Below the pieces are notes generated by a model, which saw only the letters and a program-made list of their open reading frames with translations, ran no database searches and was not told the origin of the DNA. The position numbers were made by a program, and so were the translations under genes. DNA of 50,136 nucleotides from Candidatus Cryptobacteroides onthequi (GTDB taxonomy: Bacteria; Bacteroidota; Bacteroidia; Bacteroidales; UBA932), in assembly GCA_018066125.1 (NCBI GenBank), contig JAGHSA010000061.1, forward strand, positions 1-50,136, read 5' to 3'. Below, piece by piece: positions 31,827 to 40,887 of the stretch; position 1 is the first letter of the stretch; the number at the start of each line of letters is the position of its first letter.

Positions 31827-33200
31827 TTAGTTCATAAGCTGTCCGAGAACTTCGAAGCAAGCCTTTCCGTTGTTGATCACAACTCTGTAGATGGTGTCAT
31901 CCACTTTGTAGTAGTTCTCTCCGCCGAGATTGACGATGTCGTAATCATCCGGGAGTTCTGTGATGACAGCTCCTGCAGGAGGAACGATGGTTACATACTG
32001 TCCGCTCTTGTCGAGGGTGAAGAAGATTCCGTCGTCATAGTAATACTTTGTGTTTGCATCGGCGTAGCTCTGTACGAGACCGAGTCTCTGGGCAAGCTGG
32101 TATGATTCGTCGGCGATCACATTGTTCTTTGCTATGGCAGAATTCTGCTGAGCGATGGTGGCATTGTTCCTTGCAATGATTTCGTTCTGCTCCTGGATGG
32201 TGCGGTTGTTGTCATTGATGGCGTCATATACTCTGTAGACCGTGCTGTAGAATGCGATGTCGCAAAGAACCAGGTCTATGTTGTAGAGAGCTCTGTCAAA
32301 GAGGATACCGTATGGAGGACGGCAGACATGGTAGTAGTTGTCCCAGTATCTGTAGTAGAGTCCGTCGCAGAAGTAGTATTCACGTCCCCAATACCAGTGT
32401 GTGTGGCAGTGTGGAGGGAGAGCGTGGATGTGGTATCCGTAGTAGTGAGGACCATGGTGGTAGAAGCATGCCGGAGCGTGATGGTCGATGAACCCTCTGT
32501 CGCGTGGAGCGATGCGTGGTCCGCCAGCTCTGCGCTCGACCGGTCTGATGGTTCCGCGGTTGTCAAGATGGCTTCCTGCAGGTCGTACTCCTGCATTGCC
32601 TCTCGATGTTCCTCCAGGACGTCCGTTGACTGTGCCGGCAGGGCGGCCTGGTGTGACAGTGCGTGTCTGCACTCCACTGCGGCTGACGCTGCTGCCTGTG
32701 TTGCTGCGGCTGGCAGTACCGGCGCTTCTGTGAGTGCTGGAAGACTGTGCTGCAGTGCTGCGGCTTGCCTGAGGGACGGTGCTTCTGGTCTGAGAACTGC
32801 TGCGTGATACGCTGCCTGAGCTGCGCTGTGTGCCTGATGCAGTGCTTCTGCTGACCTGAGGTGATGAACTTCTGGTCTGAGAGCTGCTGCTTCTGGAAAC
32901 CTGGCTCTGAGAGCCATAGCTTCTTGAAGAGCTGCCGCTGCTGCGAGAGACGGAGCTGCCTCCTGAGACGGAGCCGCTGCTGCGTGAAACAGAACTGCTG
33001 CTGCGTGAAACAGAGCTGCTGCTGTGTGATGGGGAACTGTATGATCCGGAAGACCTGGTAGCTGCTCCTGAAGATCTGCTGGTGCTGCTTGACGATGAAC
33101 TCGTGTGAGACCCGCCGCGAGACTGTGCATAAGAAGTAGCTGGTGCTGCAAGTGCTGTCGCCATTGTGGCGATGATAGCTAATCTCAAAATGTTTTTCAT
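31827..33200 (-). CDS. Secreted Ser/Arg-rich DUF6515-type protein
   Basis: Exported protein of 457 aa from MKNILRLAIIATM (an alternative start lies four codons upstream), with a signal peptide ending near SYAQ. Residues ~30-190 are low complexity, made of degenerate repeats such as SRSSGS, VSRSSSS and QTRS. A basic Gly/Arg/Pro linker follows. Next is a His/Tyr/Trp-rich stretch (FYHHGPHYYGYHIHALP, YYFCDGLYYRYWDNYYHVC). Then comes a short coiled coil with an NN/IA pattern (EIIARNNATIAQQNSAIAKNN). The C-terminal beta domain (YYYDDGIFFTL, YYKVDDTIYRV) resembles DUF6515. It may be a surface or cell-wall-associated protein; the function is unknown. Its serine tract relies on a few codons, giving near-repetitive DNA at 32690-33110. 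Confidence 0.85.
   Translation of the reverse strand: MKNILRLAIIATMATALAAPATSYAQSRGGSHTSSSSSSTSRSSGAATRSSGSYSSPSHSSSSVSRSSSSVSRSSGSVSGGSSVSRSSGSSSRSYGSQSQVSRSSSSQTRSSSPQVSRSTASGTQRSSGSVSRSSSQTRSTVPQASRSTAAQSSSTHRSAGTASRSNTGSSVSRSGVQTRTVTPGRPAGTVNGRPGGTSRGNAGVRPAGSHLDNRGTIRPVERRAGGPRIAPRDRGFIDHHAPACFYHHGPHYYGYHIHALPPHCHTHWYWGREYYFCDGLYYRYWDNYYHVCRPPYGILFDRALYNIDLVLCDIAFYSTVYRVYDAINDNNRTIQEQNEIIARNNATIAQQNSAIAKNNVIADESYQLAQRLGLVQSYADANTKYYYDDGIFFTLDKSGQYVTIVPPAGAVITELPDDYDIVNLGGENYYKVDDTIYRVVINNGKACFEVLGQLMN
32690..33110. repeat. Degenerate Ser-codon repeat tract inside the DUF6515 gene
   Basis: Short, imperfect direct repeats such as CTGCTGCGTGAAACAGA (found twice near 32980-33015) encode SRSSS units. 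The tract could expand or contract by slippage. Confidence 0.7.
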
Positions 33201-33276
33201 ATTCGTCGTCATTTTTGAATTGTTTAAACCTTAGACGCCTTTTGATGGCGATTGTTAAAAGCTCTTTTCAAAAACC

Positions 33277-33308
33277 TTGCAAATACTGTGGCCTTTTAGC
33301 TATTTTTG
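33277..33308 (+). promoter_or_regulatory. Promoter for the GDPD lipoprotein gene (TTG, 21 nt, TATTTTTG)
   Basis: TTG at 33277-33279 and TATTTTTG at 33301-33308 fit the Bacteroidota consensus and place the transcript start just before the ATG at 33326. This supports that start over the longer frame. Confidence 0.75.
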
Positions 33309-33325
33309 TGAAAAATAATACAGAT

Positions 33326-34408
33326 ATGAGACTCCGTAATATCGCATTTTCAGCAATTGTCGCGGCTTCTTTGTACTCTTGCGCGACTGTTCCAGAGACA
33401 ACTTATCCCACAGCTGTGGCCCATCGTGGCTGCTGGGTGAAGGATCTTGTACCGGAAAACTGCCCGGCAGGTGTATATCTTGCCGCGAAGTATGGATTCT
33501 GGGCTGTCGAGTGCGATGTCCATTATACCTCCGACAGTGTGATGGTGCTCATGCACGACGCCACTATCAACCGCACCATGCGTCTCAAGGACGGATACGC
33601 TCCGATTCCGGAAAAGGTGAAGGTGTCCGAAACCACATTCGAGGAGCTCCGTACCAAATATGTGCTGGCTTCAGATGATCCAGAGCTCCGCAAGCCTATC
33701 CCGACATTTGCGGAGGAGCTTGAGGCATGCAAGGCCACAGGCGTCATACCTATGATGCACAGCTCTGTAAGAGAGTCGTACCATCTCGCCCAGGAGGTTC
33801 TGGGTGATGGGTGGATCTGCTTCATGTCTGAAGATGCCAATGGTGCCTATGCCCGCGGCATTTCCGATTGCCTTGTGCTCCTCGATCCAGGACGTGATGA
33901 GGCCGAGAATGTCGTGAAGCGTCTTGCTGCCATAGGAGGAAAGGTGGGCATGTCCACCATGAAGCATGACATGCTCAAGGCTCCATTCATCAATACGATA
34001 CGCGATGCCGGCTATGAGGCTCAGTCTTCCATCTTCCCGACTCCGCACGAGATGGATGCCATCCATGACAGGGCATCGATCATCCTCTCTGATTTTGTCT
34101 GGTTCCCGCGCGACGGCCGCAAGCCTTGCCAGTCGTGGAACAAGAAGGACCGCAAGTTCCTCGAAGGGGAGGAAATCTCATTCGAGGGCGAGGCATATGA
34201 GTTTTCAGGCATGACATTTACCGCCACATTCAAGGGCAGTGTCGAGATCACCCTCAGCGACGGCCGCAGCTATACCATCACTCATGAAGATTACGATACC
34301 GAGACCATGGGGCTGCGTCTTCACAAGACAGCCCCTTCGGTAAAGGTAAAGGCTCTTGCAGATACCGATCTCAAGGGCTGCCACGTGGATGTGTTTGAAA
34401 TCCGATAG
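33326..34408 (+). CDS. Glycerophosphodiester phosphodiesterase family lipoprotein
   Basis: Hydrolyses glycerophosphodiesters to glycerol-3-phosphate and alcohol, outside the cytoplasm. The start MRLRNIAFSAIVAASLYSC has a lipobox ending LYSC. The catalytic and metal motifs of the GDPD TIM barrel are AHRG (His33, Arg34), VECDVHYTSD (Glu, Asp) and LMHDATINRTM (second His). Later PTPHEMDAIHDR and LSDFVWFPR complete the barrel. From about residue 280 a beta-rich tail (FSGMTFTATFKGSVEITLSD) is extra and may be a small accessory domain. At 360 aa it is slightly long. The PfkB kinase gene follows after 12 nt in the same direction. Confidence 0.88.
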   Translation: MRLRNIAFSAIVAASLYSCATVPETTYPTAVAHRGCWVKDLVPENCPAGVYLAAKYGFWAVECDVHYTSDSVMVLMHDATINRTMRLKDGYAPIPEKVKVSETTFEELRTKYVLASDDPELRKPIPTFAEELEACKATGVIPMMHSSVRESYHLAQEVLGDGWICFMSEDANGAYARGISDCLVLLDPGRDEAENVVKRLAAIGGKVGMSTMKHDMLKAPFINTIRDAGYEAQSSIFPTPHEMDAIHDRASIILSDFVWFPRDGRKPCQSWNKKDRKFLEGEEISFEGEAYEFSGMTFTATFKGSVEITLSDGRSYTITHEDYDTETMGLRLHKTAPSVKVKALADTDLKGCHVDVFEIR

Positions 34409-34420
34409 ATCCATAATGCA

Positions 34421-35347
34421 ATGAAAAAGACTGTCGTGGGCATAGGCGAGATCCTCTGGGACTGCTTTCCGGAATACAGACGCCTGGGAGGTGCCGTCAC
34501 CAATTTCGCCATTCATTCATCACGTTTCGGACACGATTCATGGATAGTCAGCGCACTTGGCCGTGACTTCAATGCCGCATTTACGGAGAGTGCTCTCGAA
34601 GGTCTCAATACCGACGGGACACTTCATTATATGCTTGACCGTGTGGACTGTCCTACTGGCGAAGTCCTGGTGCACGCATTCGCTGACGGCCGCAATGAAT
34701 ATGAGATTGCGTACCCTGCGGCCTGGGACAGGATACCTGTGACGGACGGGCTCATGTCTCTGGCGTCACGAACGGATGTCGTCTGCTTCGGCACGTTGGG
34801 GCAGAGAGATGCCGTCAGCCGCGCAGCCATCATGAGATTTCTCATGAATGTTCCTGACAGCTGTATCAGGGTATTCGACATCAACCTCAGACCTCCGTTC
34901 TACACGAAGGAAGTAATAGTCGATTCGCTCGGCATGTGTGATATCCTGAAGATCAATGACGAGGAAGTCGAGGTGGTGCGCCCGATGCTTGATCTCCCTG
35001 AGGGACAGGGAGAAGCCTGCCGTGAATTGATGCGACGCTTCGGACTCGGTATGCTCATTCTCACCGAAGGTGCAAAGGGCAGCACCGTGTATGCCTCCGA
35101 AGGGGAATGGTTCCGTCCGTCTGAGAAAGTTGCGCTTGTGGATGCGGTGGGAGCCGGTGATTCCTTCACGGCCGCATTCATCTCTACACTGACAGGGGAA
35201 GGTGGCGTATCGAAGTCAGGGGGACGGCTCTGCGGCGTGGACAGCGCTATTATCGACCGTGCCCAGAAGGTCGCGACCAGGGTGGCGGCTTTTGTATGCA
35301 CACAGGCCGGGGCAACTCCGGTGATTCCCGACGAACTGAAGGCCTGA
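34421..35347 (+). CDS. PfkB family carbohydrate kinase (fructokinase-like)
   Basis: ATP-dependent sugar kinase of the ribokinase/PfkB family, probably phosphorylating fructose or a related sugar in the cytoplasm. At 308 aa the N-terminal GEILWDCFPEYRRLGGAVTNFA is the fructokinase-like sugar-binding start. The catalytic base is Asp247 in VGAGDSFTAAF, with the anion hole GAGD. LTEGAKGSTVY precedes it and matches the ATP site. It lies between the GDPD gene and the YgjP-like gene with short gaps (12 and 17 nt), so the three are likely cotranscribed. Confidence 0.9.
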   Translation: MKKTVVGIGEILWDCFPEYRRLGGAVTNFAIHSSRFGHDSWIVSALGRDFNAAFTESALEGLNTDGTLHYMLDRVDCPTGEVLVHAFADGRNEYEIAYPAAWDRIPVTDGLMSLASRTDVVCFGTLGQRDAVSRAAIMRFLMNVPDSCIRVFDINLRPPFYTKEVIVDSLGMCDILKINDEEVEVVRPMLDLPEGQGEACRELMRRFGLGMLILTEGAKGSTVYASEGEWFRPSEKVALVDAVGAGDSFTAAFISTLTGEGGVSKSGGRLCGVDSAIIDRAQKVATRVAAFVCTQAGATPVIPDELKA

Positions 35348-35364
35348 CGGCACTCTGGGCATAG

Positions 35365-35985
35365 ATGAGAACAAAGACGATAGAAGTTCCCGGAGTCGGT
35401 GAGGTGACACTGTGCAAAAACCCTCGTGCGCGGCGCTACAGTATCAGCATAACCTCAAAGCTCAAGGTGCGCGTCAACATCCCATGGCTGGGTACTTATC
35501 TGGCGGGGGAGAGACTCGCGCTCTCGAATGCGGAACTCATCGCGCAGCGTATCGAGTCCATGCGTGCCCGTGTGTCTGCCAAGCATGACCGCCCTGAGAA
35601 TGCCGACATCGCGGGTCTCACTCCTGAAGGGCGTGACGCCTATGTCGGACGGCTCAGAAAACAGGCCCATGAAGTGCTTCCGGAGCTCCTTCATCGCTAT
35701 GCCGTACAGATGGGGGTGGAGTACAACCGTCTTTTCATCAAGCATAACCGCTCGAACTGGGGCAGCTGTTCAGTGCGCCGCAACATCAATCTCAACATCA
35801 ATCTGATGCGTCTGCCCGAGGATCTGCGGGCGTACGTCATACTCCACGAACTCTGTCACCTGAGCCAGATGAACCACGGACCGCAGTTCCATGCGCTGCT
35901 GCAGTCGTCGTGCCGCGCATTCATAGCTCCTGACGCCGATGAGACACAGCTGTCCCGCAGGCTCAAGAGGTATATGCTTATCTGA
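35365..35985 (+). CDS. YgjP-like zinc metallopeptidase (DUF45, SprT/M48-related)
   Basis: Predicted zinc metallohydrolase, often annotated as an M48 family peptidase. At 206 aa the zinc site is HELCH (His161, Glu162, His165) with a third ligand probably in MNHGPQFHALL. The preceding SNWGSCS (residues 130-136) and INLNINLMRLPEDLRAYVILHELCHL are diagnostic of the YgjP/DUF45 group. N-terminal beta strands begin with KTIEVPGVGEVTL. No signal peptide, so it acts in the cytoplasm. In other bacteria these genes often neighbour type I restriction systems, but none is present here. It converges with the AspT-type transporter gene, 6 nt apart. Confidence 0.88.
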   Translation: MRTKTIEVPGVGEVTLCKNPRARRYSISITSKLKVRVNIPWLGTYLAGERLALSNAELIAQRIESMRARVSAKHDRPENADIAGLTPEGRDAYVGRLRKQAHEVLPELLHRYAVQMGVEYNRLFIKHNRSNWGSCSVRRNINLNINLMRLPEDLRAYVILHELCHLSQMNHGPQFHALLQSSCRAFIAPDADETQLSRRLKRYMLI

Positions 35986-35991
35986 AACAAT

Positions 35992-37671
35992 CTATACGAA
36001 CAGCAGCATGAGAAGCTGCGCGGAGATGACCCTGACGAACATGGCGAGAGGGTAGACGGTGGCGTAGGCTTCTGATGCCTCCTCGTCGTCGGAATCCGCA
36101 TTGGCATAGGTGAGGGCCATCGGGTTGGCCATTGCGGCGCAGAGCATGCCGGCATTCTGGGCATAGTCGAGACCGCACCAGCGCGATGCGACTATTCCGG
36201 TGATGATCACCGGCACGAATGCGATCAGCAGCGACAGGAGTATCCAGAGCAGGCCCTGCATGCAGAATACGGTGGAGAAGAAGTCCGCTCCCGCACCGAA
36301 GCCCAGACATGCGAGGTAGATGACGATGCCCATCTGGCGCAGCATGAGGCTGGCACTGCGTGTCGCGTAGGTGGAGAGCCTGAACCGCGGCCCGAAGGCT
36401 CCGATGAGGATACCCACCACAATGGGTCCTCCGGCGATACCGAGCTTGATCGGCGTGCTCATGCCGGGGATGAAGAACGGTATGGATCCGATGATGACGC
36501 CGAGCAGCATGCCGATGAAGATGGAGACAAGATTCGGATTGCGGAGGGTCTTCTCCTCGTTTCCGAGGATCTCGCCGACCTTGGCGATGGCGGTGTCGTC
36601 TCCCACGACGGTGAGGCGGTCGCCGAGCTGCAGGCGCAGTCCCGGGTACGCCACGAGCTGGATGCCGGCGCGGCTGACACGGGTGATGTTGATGTTGAAG
36701 GTATTGCGGAGATGGAGGGAGCCGATCTTGACTCCATTGAGCTCCTTGCGGGTCACGAGCACGTGCTTGGACACGAGTCCGCTGCCGTCGATGTTGTCCC
36801 AGTCGATGTCAGGGCGGTTCCAGTCCGTATGCTCCTGCTCTCCGAAGATGACATTGAAGGCCTGAAGATCGTCGCGCCTGAGCACTGCGAGCAGGTGGTC
36901 ATCCTTCTTGAGGACGGTGGTGGATGAAGGGATCATCACCTTGCCGTCGCTCCATACTCTCGAGATGATGATGTGCTTGTCGGTGAGTCCCGCCACGTAC
37001 TTGATGTCGTGGTTGAATATAGCAGGGTTTGATACATGGAACTCAGCAACATAGGTCTCTCCGGCTGGATCGGGATGGTGCTGCTCTCTGCCTCTCATCA
37101 TGAGCTTCAGCACTATCATGCATGCCAGCACTCCGAATACGCCGAAAGGATAAGCAACGGCGCATGCGGTCGCCATGCCGTTGGCGGTCTCTATGTCTTC
37201 CGGATGCACGTCCAGAAGCGCCTGCTGGGCCGCACCGAGCATAGGGGTGTTGGTGGCTGCGCCGCAGAGCAGCCCCATGGCGTCAGGGAAGGAGATGCGT
37301 GTGAAGGCGTATGCGCCTATGGCGAAAAGTGTAGTCAGTACGGTTGCGAGGAAGCCGAGCAGGTTGAGCCTTATGCCGCCCTGCTTGAGTGAGGTGAAGA
37401 ATCCGGGACCGACCTGCACGCCCAGGGCGTACACGAAGAGTATGAGTCCGAAATTCTGCGCGAGCGCTATCATGCTCCAGTTGACCTCGATGCCCATCCT
37501 GTTCACGATATCGCCCAGGATGATGCCGGCGAAGAACACGAAGGTCACGCCCAGGGAGACGCCCTTCACCTTGATCTGGCCGAGAGCCAGACCTGCGGCG
37601 CAGATCATCGAAAGCAGTACCACCACCTGGAGGTACGAGGGCTGTGTGAATATGTCCGTGAACCAGTTCAT
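35992..37671 (-). CDS. AspT/YidE-type transporter with two TrkA-C domains
   Basis: Inner membrane permease of the aspartate:alanine exchanger (AAE) family, which exports or exchanges dicarboxylates or amino acids. At 559 aa from MNWFTDIFTQPSYLQVV. The first membrane block spans about residues 10-180. A cytoplasmic region follows with two RCK_C/TrkA_C-like domains (about 205-370; HVSNPAIFNHDIKYVAGLTDKH and NTFNINITRVSRAGI). The second block of about six spans begins at NLVSIFIGMLLGVIIG. GAATNTPMLGAAQQAL and CAAMANPMALTYANA are the paired conserved signatures of the duplicated permease domain. A -7 box TATCTTTG lies upstream. Substrate is not readable. Confidence 0.9.
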   Translation of the reverse strand: MNWFTDIFTQPSYLQVVVLLSMICAAGLALGQIKVKGVSLGVTFVFFAGIILGDIVNRMGIEVNWSMIALAQNFGLILFVYALGVQVGPGFFTSLKQGGIRLNLLGFLATVLTTLFAIGAYAFTRISFPDAMGLLCGAATNTPMLGAAQQALLDVHPEDIETANGMATACAVAYPFGVFGVLACMIVLKLMMRGREQHHPDPAGETYVAEFHVSNPAIFNHDIKYVAGLTDKHIIISRVWSDGKVMIPSSTTVLKKDDHLLAVLRRDDLQAFNVIFGEQEHTDWNRPDIDWDNIDGSGLVSKHVLVTRKELNGVKIGSLHLRNTFNINITRVSRAGIQLVAYPGLRLQLGDRLTVVGDDTAIAKVGEILGNEEKTLRNPNLVSIFIGMLLGVIIGSIPFFIPGMSTPIKLGIAGGPIVVGILIGAFGPRFRLSTYATRSASLMLRQMGIVIYLACLGFGAGADFFSTVFCMQGLLWILLSLLIAFVPVIITGIVASRWCGLDYAQNAGMLCAAMANPMALTYANADSDDEEASEAYATVYPLAMFVRVISAQLLMLLFV

Positions 37672-37684
37672 GATTTTCGAGCTG

Positions 37685-37692
37685 CAAAGATA
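37685..37692 (-). promoter_or_regulatory. Likely -7 element for the AspT-type gene
   Basis: TATCTTTG on the minus strand lies 14-21 nt before the start codon. No convincing -33 box. Confidence 0.45.
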
Positions 37693-37712
37693 GACATTAA
37701 AAGAAATAACAC

Positions 37713-37720
37713 TACATTTG
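37713..37720 (+). promoter_or_regulatory. Likely -7 element for the transglutaminase gene
   Basis: TACATTTG lies 20-27 nt before the chosen ATG at 37740. The -33 region overlaps the divergent AspT-type promoter and shows no clear TTG. Confidence 0.5.
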
Positions 37721-37739
37721 CATGATAAATATAAGTAGT

Positions 37740-39167
37740 ATGAAAGCAAGGTTTCTGTTGGTTGCCGCACTCGTATGCGGCTGCACATCTGCCCCTCAGT
37801 ATGACTGGAACAGCGATCTCCAGCATCGTCTGGCGACCGATTTCTGCCAGACCAGGCAGGAAGTCAAGGACTATCTCACCCAGTACATTCCCGATGTGAC
37901 CGATGAGCAGATCGATGCATGGACGGCTTCAGGCAAGCTTGAGAACATGGAAATCGACGGACAGACCATGTATTTCGAGTTCGCGGGACGCAACCTCTTC
38001 CGCATCGACCCTCTCGCCAACGCCATCTGGAACGCCGACAAGCCGGAGCAGGCCCTGCCTGACTACAGCGGTTACCAGAACTCCAATATCTCGGCCATCA
38101 TCTCCGGAGCCATTGATGCTGAGAGAGCCGGCGCAGCCCAGCCTGTATACTACGAGCCGAAGACCTACCATGTGACATACAAGGTGGTAGTCGACGCGGA
38201 CGCCGTACCTGCAGGGGAGACTCTCCGCTGCTGGCTTCCTTTCCCGCGCACGGACCTGCCGAGGCAGACTGGCGTGAAGCTCATATCCACCAGCGAGCCT
38301 GAATACACCGCAGCGGCAGAAGGCTCCCGCCACTCGACCATCTACATGGAGAAGAAGGCCGTCAAGGGCCAGCCTACCGTGTTCGAAGAGGTGTTCGAGT
38401 ACACCACGGCCGGTGAATACTACGACCTGAGAGACTATGTCGCTCCGGCATACGACACCACATCCGAGATATGGAAGGAATACACAGCAGAGCAGCCGCC
38501 GCACATCGTCTTCACCGACAGGATGAAGGCATTGTCCGACTCTCTGACAGCGGGCCTCAATGACCCGGTGGCCAAGGCAAGGGCCATCTTCACCTGGGTC
38601 AACGACTGCTTCCCATGGGCAAGCGCGCGTGAGTACTCCACAGTCCCTTGCATACCTGAATACGTCCTCGGCTGCGGCCACGGCGACTGCGGTCAGGTGA
38701 CGCTCCTTCTTATGACTCTCTGCAGGATTGCTGGCATCCCTGCCCACTTCCAGAGCGGATTCGTGATCAAGGAGGGCGGTGAGGCAGGACTCCACGACTG
38801 GTCCGAGCTCTGGTTCGAGGGCCTGGGATGGGTGCCTGTGGACCAGTCGCGTGGACTCTGGGAGGACGCGGTCAGGACCATTCCGTTCACCTGCGACCCT
38901 TCCGAGACGGTCGTGCCTGACAACTACAGGCCTGACTTCCGCTTTGACAGCGCTGCGGATGCAGACTTCAATGACAGATATCTCTGGTTCCACTTCGGAT
39001 CCATCGATACATACAGACTCGTGGTCAACTCCGACTTCGGATGCGCCCTCAGCCCTGAGAAGACCTTCCCGCGCAGCGAGACTGTGGACTTCCAGCGCGG
39101 TGAGGTGGAGTGGAGAGGAGGCAACCTCTACTTCGACCAGTGGCACAGAGAGACTGAGGTAAGATAG
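37740..39167 (+). CDS. Transglutaminase-like domain lipoprotein
   Basis: Exported protein with a papain-like transglutaminase fold, probably a protease or amidase rather than a true crosslinker. The start MKARFLLVAALVCGCTS has a lipobox (Cys15). A slightly earlier ATG at 37722 would lie at the predicted transcript start and is less likely. Residues ~130-225 form a beta domain (YHVTYKVVVDADAVPAGETLRCWLPFP). The catalytic core contains GCGHGDCGQ (Cys317), LHDWSELW (His352) and PVDQSRG (Asp368), giving a complete triad. At 475 aa it is typical of Bacteroidota surface or periplasmic transglutaminase-like proteins. The DMT transporter gene follows after 5 nt. Confidence 0.88.
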   Translation: MKARFLLVAALVCGCTSAPQYDWNSDLQHRLATDFCQTRQEVKDYLTQYIPDVTDEQIDAWTASGKLENMEIDGQTMYFEFAGRNLFRIDPLANAIWNADKPEQALPDYSGYQNSNISAIISGAIDAERAGAAQPVYYEPKTYHVTYKVVVDADAVPAGETLRCWLPFPRTDLPRQTGVKLISTSEPEYTAAAEGSRHSTIYMEKKAVKGQPTVFEEVFEYTTAGEYYDLRDYVAPAYDTTSEIWKEYTAEQPPHIVFTDRMKALSDSLTAGLNDPVAKARAIFTWVNDCFPWASAREYSTVPCIPEYVLGCGHGDCGQVTLLLMTLCRIAGIPAHFQSGFVIKEGGEAGLHDWSELWFEGLGWVPVDQSRGLWEDAVRTIPFTCDPSETVVPDNYRPDFRFDSAADADFNDRYLWFHFGSIDTYRLVVNSDFGCALSPEKTFPRSETVDFQRGEVEWRGGNLYFDQWHRETEVR

Positions 39168-39172
39168 GACAG

Positions 39173-40075
39173 ATGGACAGACGTACCCTCACAGGACACC
39201 TGGCAGCGGCGGGAGCCTATGCCATTTTCGGGCTCAACATCGTCATCAACAAGGACGTGGCCAATTCCGGCGTCGTCACCCCGATAGCGATGTTCACCCT
39301 CCGTGCCGTGGGTGCGACCCTGCTGTTCTGGCTCATCTCATGCTTCCTCCCGAAGGAGAAGGTGCAGGCCGGCGATTTCTGGAAGATTGCGCTGGCGTCG
39401 TTTGTGGGACTCTTCGTGCCGCAGCTGACCTTCCTCAAGGCCATCACCATGGCCACATCGATCGATACCTCGATACTGGGATCTCTGACCCCGGTATTCA
39501 CCATGTTCATTGCGGCGGCGGTCCTCAAGGAGCCGCTGACCCTCAAGAAGATCGCGGGCGTGGCGACCAGCTTTGTCGGCGTCATGCTCCTCATATTCAA
39601 CTCCGTGCATTTCAAGGGCGGGGCAGAGCATACCACCATCATGGGAGTCGTGCTCCTGCTTCTCAATACTCTCAGCTTCGCGACCTATCTGGGAGTGTTC
39701 CGTCCTCTGATCAACCGCTACTCCGTGGTGAGCTTCATGAAGTGGATGTTCCTCTTCAGCATAGTGATGTCGCTGCCGTTCTCCGCACGCGACCTCATGG
39801 CGATGGAGTACGCCGCCATCCCGGCGACGGTGGCATGGGAGATAGGATTTGTAATAGTATTCGCCACATTCGTGGCATATTTCCTCATACCTTGCGGCCA
39901 GAAGAGGATCAGGCCTACGCTTGTGGGCATGTACTCCTATCTGCAGCCTATCATTGCGGTGGTCATAAGCATCATCGCCGGACTCGACCGCTTCACTCCT
40001 GTCAAGGTGCTCGCTGCGGTGCTGGTGTTCGGCGGCGTCATCATCGTGAACCGCTCCAGGGCTGCCAAGGCATGA
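39173..40075 (+). CDS. EamA/DMT superfamily permease
   Basis: Ten-span inner membrane drug/metabolite transporter of 300 aa with the internal duplication of two EamA units. The first runs from LTGHLAAAGAYAIFGLNIVINK to about LLIFNSVH; the second begins TTIMGVVLLLLNTLSFATYL and ends LAAVLVFGGVIIVNRSR. TSIDTSILGSLTPVFTMFIAA is the typical end of the first unit. It is likely an exporter of an amino acid or small metabolite; substrate cannot be assigned. Translation probably follows from the transglutaminase gene 5 nt upstream. The thioesterase gene follows after 37 nt. Confidence 0.9.
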   Translation: MDRRTLTGHLAAAGAYAIFGLNIVINKDVANSGVVTPIAMFTLRAVGATLLFWLISCFLPKEKVQAGDFWKIALASFVGLFVPQLTFLKAITMATSIDTSILGSLTPVFTMFIAAAVLKEPLTLKKIAGVATSFVGVMLLIFNSVHFKGGAEHTTIMGVVLLLLNTLSFATYLGVFRPLINRYSVVSFMKWMFLFSIVMSLPFSARDLMAMEYAAIPATVAWEIGFVIVFATFVAYFLIPCGQKRIRPTLVGMYSYLQPIIAVVISIIAGLDRFTPVKVLAAVLVFGGVIIVNRSRAAKA

Positions 40076-40112
40076 TATGATTGTGTAACTGTGGACCTAA
40101 CTGAAAAAGAAA

Positions 40113-40877
40113 ATGGTAAACGACCTTTATCTAGACGGCAAGAAATTCTCAAGGGACCTCGACATCCCTTGCTACATGGTGGACAAGTCGTACGTCCTCA
40201 AGCCGAACTCATTCATGGACATATGCCAGGAGATGGCTCTCGAAGGAGCCGACAAGCTCGGATTCGGCTACAACAAGATCTTCCCAATGAATCTCGCGTG
40301 GGTGGTGTCCAGGATGCATTTCCACTTCGACAAGCATCCAAGATGGCGCGATGAGGCCAAGATCACCACTTGGCACAAGGGCATCAACGGACTATTCTAT
40401 GTGCGTGACTATGAGATGAGGGTGGGAGGCGAGCTCTATGCCACAGCCACCAGTTCATGGGTCATCATCAACCTCGAGACCCGCGCCATGGAACGCCCTG
40501 AGACCATGTGTGTCATCGCAGACCCTACACCGCAGGACGAGTCCCATGCCATCGAGGCACTGGCTCCGAAGGTCAGGATGCCTAGGGGAGTAGAGGTGAA
40601 GAAGGTGCGCGACCATCTCGCAGCATACTCCGATCTCGACATCAACGGGCATGTGAATAACACCCGCTATCTCGCATGGGCAATGGACTGCATCGAGCCC
40701 GAGGTGGCAGGAGTGAAGCCGGTGAAGGATGTCTACATCAACTTCTCCAAGGAAGTTCACGAGGGTGATACCGTGCAGCTCATGATGGCTGTCGAAAACA
40801 AAGAAGACAGTCTGGCATATACGATTGAAGGCATCGTGGATGACCACTCCGCCTTCATCGTCAAGATAGTATTCTAA
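40113..40877 (+). CDS. Acyl-ACP thioesterase (double hotdog fold)
   Basis: Releases fatty acids from acyl carrier protein in the cytoplasm. At 254 aa it has two hotdog modules: the first around YMVDKSYVLKPNSFMDICQEMA to the mid-protein TATSSWVIINLETRAMERPE, and the second from about residue 165. The second carries the signature DLDINGHVNNTRYLAWAMDC with the conserved Asn and His. The start MVNDLYLDGKKFSRDLD follows an A-rich leader. Its stop is followed by a terminator that runs into the 3' end of the convergent NagX-type gene. In anaerobic Bacteroidota such enzymes can set free fatty acid or phospholipid composition; chain length is unknown. Confidence 0.9.
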   Translation: MVNDLYLDGKKFSRDLDIPCYMVDKSYVLKPNSFMDICQEMALEGADKLGFGYNKIFPMNLAWVVSRMHFHFDKHPRWRDEAKITTWHKGINGLFYVRDYEMRVGGELYATATSSWVIINLETRAMERPETMCVIADPTPQDESHAIEALAPKVRMPRGVEVKKVRDHLAAYSDLDINGHVNNTRYLAWAMDCIEPEVAGVKPVKDVYINFSKEVHEGDTVQLMMAVENKEDSLAYTIEGIVDDHSAFIVKIVF

Positions 40878-40887
40878 GTCTTCAGAA

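Noticed and set aside
37929-39146. 405-codon minus-strand frame opposite the transglutaminase gene
   Set aside because: The opposite frame has a lipobox and complete catalytic triad; the antisense product is Cys/Val/Arg-rich with no recognisable domain or promoter.
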